Assembly: GCA_002385675.1 (NCBI GenBank)
Contig: DGDY01000292.1
Location: 1 to 19,440 of the forward strand
Source: Anaerolineales bacterium UBA3940
GTDB taxonomy: Bacteria > Chloroflexota > Anaerolineae > Aggregatilineales > UBA3940
Direction: 5' to 3'
Length of the DNA stretch: 19,440 bases
Part shown: one piece after another, positions 15,521 through 19,440 of the stretch
Layout: every line of letters begins with the position of its first letter
How positions within the stretch are numbered: the first letter of the stretch is position 1
Translations under genes and position numbers: made by a program
The notes under the pieces: generated by a model
What the model was told of the DNA's origin: nothing
Databases searched by the model: none
Seen by the model: the letters and a program-made list of their open reading frames with translations, nothing else

Positions 15521-16486
15521 TTAGCTCGCCCGGGGCCCCTCAATCTGCTCGCGGAGCTGTTCGAGGCGAGCGCTTGTGTCACGCCATGAGATGCGGCTCA
15601 GGCCGAGCTTCTGCCGCAGCTTCTCCTCGTCCATGCCGTTGACGTAGTCGGTATAGGCGCAGGTCCAGCGCAGCGCCTCAAAGGAGAGCTTGCGCTGCTC
15701 CACACCGGCCTGCCGCGCGATGTCCCGCAGCACGTACTCCAGGTTGCGCGCGGTGCAGTCGAAGATCACGCCTTCGGGCTTGCGCTGCGCGAGGTACTCG
15801 TCCAGCGTCACCAGCCAGGACGGGTTGATGCTGATCTTGCGCTCCTTGTAGCGCATTTTCGGATTCTTGTAACGCACCCACAGGATCGGCTCGTTGGGGT
15901 TGGTGCGCACGATGTCCTCCGGCGTGAGCGCCATCGTCTCGCTCTTTTTAATGCCGGTGTCCAGCAGCAGGGTGATGAGCAGGTGCGGGCGGGCGTCGGG
16001 CTTCTCCGCATGGCGCCGCAGCGCCTGCGTCACGCTGAGCACCCGCTCGCGCTCGGCGTCGAGCAGGATGTCCGGTAACGGGCTGGTGACGGATTTCTGG
16101 ATCACCCCGGCGGATGGGTCCCGCCGGATAGCCTCCTGCGCGTGCAGGTAGCCGAAGAAGTGCTTGAGCGTGGTCACGCGGCGAGCGTACGTCTTGGGGC
16201 TGCACGGCTTGTCGCGCTCGGTGAGCATCCAGTGCAGGAACCTGTTGAGCGTCTGCGTAGAGAACTCCCCGATGGGCGTGTCGAAGCCCGCCCAGCGGCC
16301 AAGCAAGTTGAGGTCGCTCTTGAACGCCTTGATCGTGTGCGGCGACGAGCCATCCAGCTTGAGGTAGGCGAGGTACTGCTCCAGCGCATCGCCGAACCCG
16401 GTCTGCGCGCTGAGCGGCTGCTTGTCGGCGCTTTCGTCTTTGACCTCATCCTCGCCGAACATCGAGAGCTGTTCAAAGCTGTCCAT
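15521..16486 (-). CDS. Tyrosine-recombinase-fold protein lacking catalytic residues
   Basis: 321 residues with the two-domain plan of XerC/D: an N-terminal SAM-like core-binding domain (about 30-125, with HTIKAFKSDLNLL and YARRVTTLKHFFGYL) and a C-terminal catalytic-fold domain (about 140-310). Aligning to the family, Arg I in TGLRxSE is K180 (TGIKKSE), the beta-hairpin Lys is kept (YKER, K214), His II is E270, Arg II is kept (R273), His III in LGH is L296, and the nucleophilic Tyr is S305. It therefore should not cleave DNA. The reading frame is intact with a good ribosome binding site (AGAGGTG before ATG 16484-16486), so it looks like a maintained pseudoenzyme and not decay; a DNA-binding or regulatory role is inferred. 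Residues 1-28 are acidic and divergent. It is preceded by the hairpins at 16549-16615. Confidence 0.85.
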   Translation of the reverse strand: MDSFEQLSMFGEDEVKDESADKQPLSAQTGFGDALEQYLAYLKLDGSSPHTIKAFKSDLNLLGRWAGFDTPIGEFSTQTLNRFLHWMLTERDKPCSPKTYARRVTTLKHFFGYLHAQEAIRRDPSAGVIQKSVTSPLPDILLDAERERVLSVTQALRRHAEKPDARPHLLITLLLDTGIKKSETMALTPEDIVRTNPNEPILWVRYKNPKMRYKERKISINPSWLVTLDEYLAQRKPEGVIFDCTARNLEYVLRDIARQAGVEQRKLSFEALRWTCAYTDYVNGMDEEKLRQKLGLSRISWRDTSARLEQLREQIEGPRAS

Positions 16487-16548
16487 CTCAGCACCTCTTT
16501 CGGCTCACGCTATTGCTTGTTTGCTCCCTCATGCGGCCCAACTGCCAG

Positions 16549-16573
16549 TGAGAAATCGCTTTGCGATTTCTCA
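16549..16573. repeat. Perfect 11-bp palindrome with TTT triloop
   Basis: TGAGAAATCGC (16549-16559), TTT, GCGATTTCTCA (16563-16573). It lies between the LCP gene and the recombinase-like gene. It may help terminate the LCP transcript, but its relation to neighbouring repeats suggests a dispersed palindrome. Confidence 0.6.
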
Positions 16574-16575
16574 AC

Positions 16576-16615
16576 ACCCCCTCTGCTGGCGGCCCTAAGG
16601 GCCGCCGAAGGGGGT
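16576..16615 (-). terminator. Two-tier hairpin directly after the LCP gene
   Basis: Outer arms ACCCCCT (16576-16582) / AGGGGGT (16609-16615) and inner arms GGCGGCCC (16588-16595), TAA, GGGCCGCC (16599-16606). It starts 4 bp beyond the LCP stop. Its CGCCGAAGGGGGT edge is identical to 13467-13479, so it is a repeat-family member in terminator position; there is no T run. Confidence 0.6.
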
Positions 16616-16619
16616 CCCC

Positions 16620-17816
16620 CTACTGCTCGGTGACCTCCACGCCGTTCAGCCAGAACACATCCTCAAGCAGGTGGCCGATGTCCTCGCGGTCGGGGATGAG
16701 TACCATCGCCCCCTCCGGCGTGACGTAGCTCATCGTGTAGTCGGAGTCGACCACGCCGGTGCGGATATTCTCGCGCGGCACGTCCTCGGCAAGCTGCGCC
16801 AGAGCGATCATGTTCTCCAGCGTCATGTCCGTCTGGATACTGGTGCTGAGCGTGTTGTACAGCACCGGCGCGCGCTGGATCAGCCGGGGCAGCATGTTGA
16901 GGCTCAGCACGCGGTCGCGGATGGCAAGCAGCACATCCTGCTGGCGCCGCGCCCGGTAGAAGTCGTTGTCTGTATGGCGGGTGCGCGCGTACTTCAGCGC
17001 TGTCTCGCCGTCCATGTGGTGCATCCCCGCCTCGATGTAGAACGGGTCGTAGCCGTAGTTCATATCGGGGAAGGTGTCGTCGTAGATCGTGTACGGCACG
17101 TACACATCGATGCCGCCGATCTCGTCGATCAACGTGATGAATGCGTCAAACTCGATGAGCACGTAGAAGTTGACGTGCACGCCCAGGTTGTACGAAATCG
17201 TCTCTTTTGCGAGTTCGCCCCCGCCGAACACATACGCGGTATTGACGCGGTTGAGGCCATAACCGGGGATGTCCACATACAGGTCACGCGGGATGGACAG
17301 CACCCCCGCGACGTTCATCTCCGGGTCGACCATCAGCAGCATGATGCTGTCCGTGCGCGGGCGCGCAAAGCCCCGGTTCTCGGGGCGGGTGTCCGCACCG
17401 AGCAGCAGCACAGTGACGCGCTCGCCCTCGTTCCAGTTCCCCACGTTGCCGAGGTCCACCGTCGGCGCGGCGAACTCGGGGTTGGGCGTGGCGTTTGGCG
17501 TGAGGGTCGGCAGGCCCGAGTCGGCGGCGAACGGGTTGAGCGCGTCGCTGACGATCATCGCGCGCAGGATCACGCCGACCGTCAGGCTGATGAGCAGCGT
17601 ACCCAGAAACAGGCCGGTCACGCCGATGGCGCGGCCCCACGGTCCGAGGTCGGGCACAGGCAGCCGGTCGATAAGCTGTTGAAGGCGGCTGCGCGAACGC
17701 TTCTTGCGCCTGCGCACTGCCGCCGGGGGCCGACTGCTGAATTCGTTACCTGGTTGCCGCTCATCCATACGTCGTCGTCTCGATTTTTCATCACGGAATT
17801 CGCGCACCCGGTTCAT
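16620..17816 (-). CDS. LytR-CpsA-Psr (LCP) family protein
   Basis: 398 residues: an Arg/Lys-rich cytoplasmic N-terminus, one membrane helix (about 61-87), a Thr/Pro-rich linker (about 95-128) and an extracellular LCP domain (about 130-300) with GADTRPENRG, RTDSIMLLMVDPE, LSIPRDLYVDIPG, LNRVNTAY and the Arg-rich ALKYARTRHTDNDFYRARRQQ. LCP enzymes transfer polyprenyl-linked glycopolymers to cell-wall acceptors; the acceptor in this organism is unknown. I use ATG 17814-17816, which is preceded by GAGGGGGT; a second ATG at 17766-17768 has a weaker site, and the frame open to 18269 is shadow of the divergent gene. It is divergent from the LipM-like gene. Confidence 0.9.
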   Translation of the reverse strand: MNRVREFRDEKSRRRRMDERQPGNEFSSRPPAAVRRRKKRSRSRLQQLIDRLPVPDLGPWGRAIGVTGLFLGTLLISLTVGVILRAMIVSDALNPFAADSGLPTLTPNATPNPEFAAPTVDLGNVGNWNEGERVTVLLLGADTRPENRGFARPRTDSIMLLMVDPEMNVAGVLSIPRDLYVDIPGYGLNRVNTAYVFGGGELAKETISYNLGVHVNFYVLIEFDAFITLIDEIGGIDVYVPYTIYDDTFPDMNYGYDPFYIEAGMHHMDGETALKYARTRHTDNDFYRARRQQDVLLAIRDRVLSLNMLPRLIQRAPVLYNTLSTSIQTDMTLENMIALAQLAEDVPRENIRTGVVDSDYTMSYVTPEGAMVLIPDREDIGHLLEDVFWLNGVEVTEQ

Positions 17817-17845
17817 TTTACCCCCTCGTCCTGCTTTGGTACAAT
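17817..17845 (+). promoter_or_regulatory. Candidate promoter for the LipM-like gene
   Basis: TTTACC (17817-17822), 17-bp spacer, TACAAT (17840-17845). It would give a leader of about 140 nt. The element overlaps the ribosome binding site of the divergent LCP gene, so the two transcripts may interfere. Confidence 0.5.
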
Positions 17846-17990
17846 CCGCTACACGAAATACGCTCCCATCGTCGCAGCGGTCGTTCCTGATAACGACTCG
17901 GCACGGCCTTTCGTTCCACTGCGAGCCCGGCCTGTCCCCCATTATGGAGCGGGCGGTCCGGTTTCGCCTCCGACTTCTGAAGGAGAGCAC

Positions 17991-18842
17991 GTGAGCACTA
18001 TGGACGATCCACGCAAATACCCGCGTGCCACCTGGCGCGTGATCATACACCCGCCGCTCGACGGCGCGACCAACATGGCGATCGATGAGGCGATTGCCCA
18101 TGCGGTGCAGGCTGGAAGCTCGCCGCCCACACTGCGCTTCTACGACTGGCAGCCCGCGACGCTCTCGCTCGGCTACGCGCAGCCGTTTGCCGACGTGGAC
18201 ATCGAACGGCTGCGGTCGCGCGGCTGGGGCGTCGTCCGCCGCCTGACGGGCGGGCGGGCCATCCTGCACGTGGACGAGCTAACGTACTCCGTCGCCGTGC
18301 CGGTGAGCGACCCGCGCGTGACAGGCGGCGTCGTCGAGAGCTACCGCAAGCTGAGTCAGGGGCTGATGGCCGGGCTGGAGACGCTCGGCGCGGCGGTCCA
18401 GTCCGACAAGGCAGAGGACGAGGCGCACCGCTTCAAGGGGCCGGTCTGCTTTGAGGTCCCCTCTGACTACGAGATCACCGTCAACGGCAAGAAGCTCATC
18501 GGTAGCGCGCAGACGCGGCGCGGCGGGGGCGACGTGGTGCTCCAGCACGGGGCGCTGCCGCTCTGCGGCGACGTAACGCGTATCTGCGAGGTGCTGGCCT
18601 TTGAGGATGAGGCCGCCCGCGAGGAGGCTCGCAACCGCGTGGCCGGGCGAGCCGCCACGCTGGAGGAGGCGCTGGGGCGCGCTGTGAGCTTCCAGGAGGC
18701 CGCCCAGGCGATGCAGGAGGGGTTTGCCAGGGCGCTGAACCTGAAGCTCCAGCCGGGCCGCCTGAGCGCCGCCGAGCAGGCCGAGGCCGCCCGCCTCCGC
18801 GCGGAGAAGTACGCCGCCGATGAGTGGACGCAGAAGCATTAG
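17991..18842 (+). CDS. Lipoate-protein ligase / LipM-type octanoyltransferase family protein
   Basis: 283 residues of the biotin/lipoate ligase fold, acting in assembly of lipoylated enzyme complexes or the glycine cleavage H protein. Visible motifs: NMAIDEAIA (28-36), TLSLGYAQ, VVRRLTGGRAILH (81-93) with ELTYSV, then PVCFEVPSDYEI with C153, GKKLIGSAQTR (166-176) and LQHGALPL. A cysteine at this place marks LipM (an octanoyl-transferase using a Cys thioester) and separates it from ATP-using LplA, so LipM activity is likely but not certain. The start is GTG 17991, with AGGAG at 17981-17985 (5-base spacing); ATG 18000 is a later alternative. Much longer upstream reading in this frame is shadow of the LCP gene. 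It ends at an intrinsic terminator. Confidence 0.9.
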   Translation: MSTMDDPRKYPRATWRVIIHPPLDGATNMAIDEAIAHAVQAGSSPPTLRFYDWQPATLSLGYAQPFADVDIERLRSRGWGVVRRLTGGRAILHVDELTYSVAVPVSDPRVTGGVVESYRKLSQGLMAGLETLGAAVQSDKAEDEAHRFKGPVCFEVPSDYEITVNGKKLIGSAQTRRGGGDVVLQHGALPLCGDVTRICEVLAFEDEAAREEARNRVAGRAATLEEALGRAVSFQEAAQAMQEGFARALNLKLQPGRLSAAEQAEAARLRAEKYAADEWTQKH

Positions 18843-18865
18843 GAGGCCTTTTCCACACAAACGCT

Positions 18866-18893
18866 AACGGCCACCCGCAGGGGTGGCCGTTTT
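18866..18893 (+). terminator. Intrinsic terminator after the LipM-like gene
   Basis: AACGGCCACCC (18866-18876), loop GCAG, GGGTGGCCGTT (18881-18891), with a T run (18890-18893). Perfect 11-bp GC-rich stem, 23 bp after the stop. Confidence 0.9.
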
Positions 18894-18925
18894 GATCTAC
18901 CGGAAGGAAGAACGCTGACAGGAGG

Positions 18926-19138
18926 CTACGCAGGGGAAACCAGCCCAGTGATCGAGTATTCAACGCCATGCACGTTCACAACCCGCTTCGAGGCGTTAAG
19001 AATCTCGATGCCCACGATGTTGCCCTCCGCGTCGTAATCAAGAATCGTGCCCGGCTTCTCTTCATCACTCTCATCGACGGGCGCATCACTCAGAATGATC
19101 TGAAGTACATCGACTTCAGCATCATAGATGATCTTCAC
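18926..19138 (-). CDS. DUF2283-family small protein
   Basis: 70 residues matching DUF2283 over its whole length: MKIIYDAEVDVLQIILSD, an acidic loop, then ILDYDAEGNIVGIEILNASKR. The start codon is GTG (19136-19138), with only a weak ribosome binding site. DUF2283 genes often sit beside a DUF4258 partner in toxin-antitoxin-like pairs; no partner is seen on either side here (the downstream neighbour is the convergent LipM-like gene, the upstream one is an SH3-like protein). Function unknown. Confidence 0.85.
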   Translation of the reverse strand: MKIIYDAEVDVLQIILSDAPVDESDEEKPGTILDYDAEGNIVGIEILNASKRVVNVHGVEYSITGLVSPA

Positions 19139-19203
19139 GGTACGTCGCCTGTTCTGCTAGAGAATCGATGAGTGTATGCAAACCAACCTGCTGAGGATGG
19201 GGC

Positions 19204-19440
19204 CTACCCCTCTACCTCGCCCTCCGAGGTCGGCTCGGGCACGGGCGTGGCCTCCTGCAGGCCGCCTGGCGTCTGCGCCTCCATGTAGTTCTGTACCGCC
19301 CAGCCGGACCGGTTCGGGTCGGCGGGGTCGGCAATGTACCACCACGTATAGCCGTCTGCCTCACGCGGGCCTGCCTCGACGATGAAGCTGTCGCCGTCGT
19401 TCGCCACGAAGAACAGCGTAAAGCTCACGCCCGGCCCCTG
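19204..19440 (-). CDS. C-terminal part of an SH3-like domain protein (5' partial)
   Basis: The frame is open to the window edge and the visible 79 residues end in a bacterial SH3b-like module: GPGVSFTLFFVANDGDSFIVEAGPREADGYTWW..., then NRSGWAVQNYM and an acidic Pro/Glu-rich tail (PVPEPTSEGEVEG). The GTG at 19426-19428 is the Val of that module and not a start. Such modules are usually extracellular repeats that bind cell-wall material. The rest of the protein lies beyond the window. Confidence 0.75.
   Translation of the reverse strand, partial: QGPGVSFTLFFVANDGDSFIVEAGPREADGYTWWYIADPADPNRSGWAVQNYMEAQTPGGLQEATPVPEPTSEGEVEG

Noticed and set aside
13291..16615. CRISPR array from the repeated GC words
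   Set aside because: No regular spacing, no constant repeat of 23-40 bases and no unique spacers; these are palindromic intergenic repeats.
15316..16619. Mobile element or integration site around the recombinase-like gene
   Set aside because: The protein lacks the catalytic tyrosine, no direct repeats or cargo genes flank it, and its neighbours are housekeeping genes.
16671..17990. Long upstream extension of the LipM-like frame
   Set aside because: It covers the LCP gene in antisense; the GTG at 17991 has a proper ribosome binding site and the family begins there.

Overview
The window looks like chromosomal DNA from a high-GC bacterium, most likely a member of the Chloroflexota (Anaerolineae-like). 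This is inferred from four things: the gene content (a dnaB-dnaD-DnaI-like primosome cluster, DUF503, DUF4230 next to ligA, LCP protein, DUF151 nuclease), very GC-rich codon use, an FtsK with a huge proline-rich linker, and intergenic DNA full of short palindromes. No rRNA, tRNA, CRISPR array, prophage or insertion sequence was seen. Seventeen protein genes are supported; the first (ftsK) and last (SH3-like) run off the window edges.

Layout. (1) 2-4105, plus strand: ftsK DNA translocase, with a low-complexity tandemly repeated N-terminus. (2) 4328-9945, minus strand, read right to left: a metallo-beta-lactamase hydrolase gene overlapping a TetR regulator gene, behind a strong promoter with palindromic operator candidates; then a DUF151 bifunctional-nuclease gene with its own extended -10 promoter; then a primosome cluster of replicative helicase dnaB, dnaD, and a helicase-loader gene encoding two complete AAA+ ATPase domains in one chain. 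(3) 10138-13268, plus strand: DUF503, a membrane-anchored DUF4230 protein and NAD+-dependent DNA ligase ligA, closely spaced. (4) 13269-13603: about 335 bp without a gene, packed with hairpins. (5) 13604-14830, plus: RlmI-type rRNA methyltransferase, convergent with a DUF2227 membrane metal-binding protein (14845-15315, minus). (6) 15521-16486, minus: a tyrosine-recombinase-fold protein lacking its nucleophile and most other catalytic residues. (7) 16620-17816, minus: LCP-family protein, divergent from a LipM-type octanoyltransferase/lipoate ligase (17991-18842, plus) that ends in a clear intrinsic terminator. (8) 18926-19440, minus: a small DUF2283 protein and the C-terminus of an SH3-like protein.

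How the genes work together. DNA replication and chromosome handling dominate: translocase, helicase, DnaD, loader and ligase lie within 13 kb. The two most unusual proteins are the tandem-ATPase loader and the catalytically dead Xer-like protein. The most unusual non-coding signal is a set of intergenic hairpins whose stems differ from locus to locus but which mostly close with a 3-nt loop and are framed by recurring GTAGGGGC / CCCCCT / CGCCGAAGGGGGT words.
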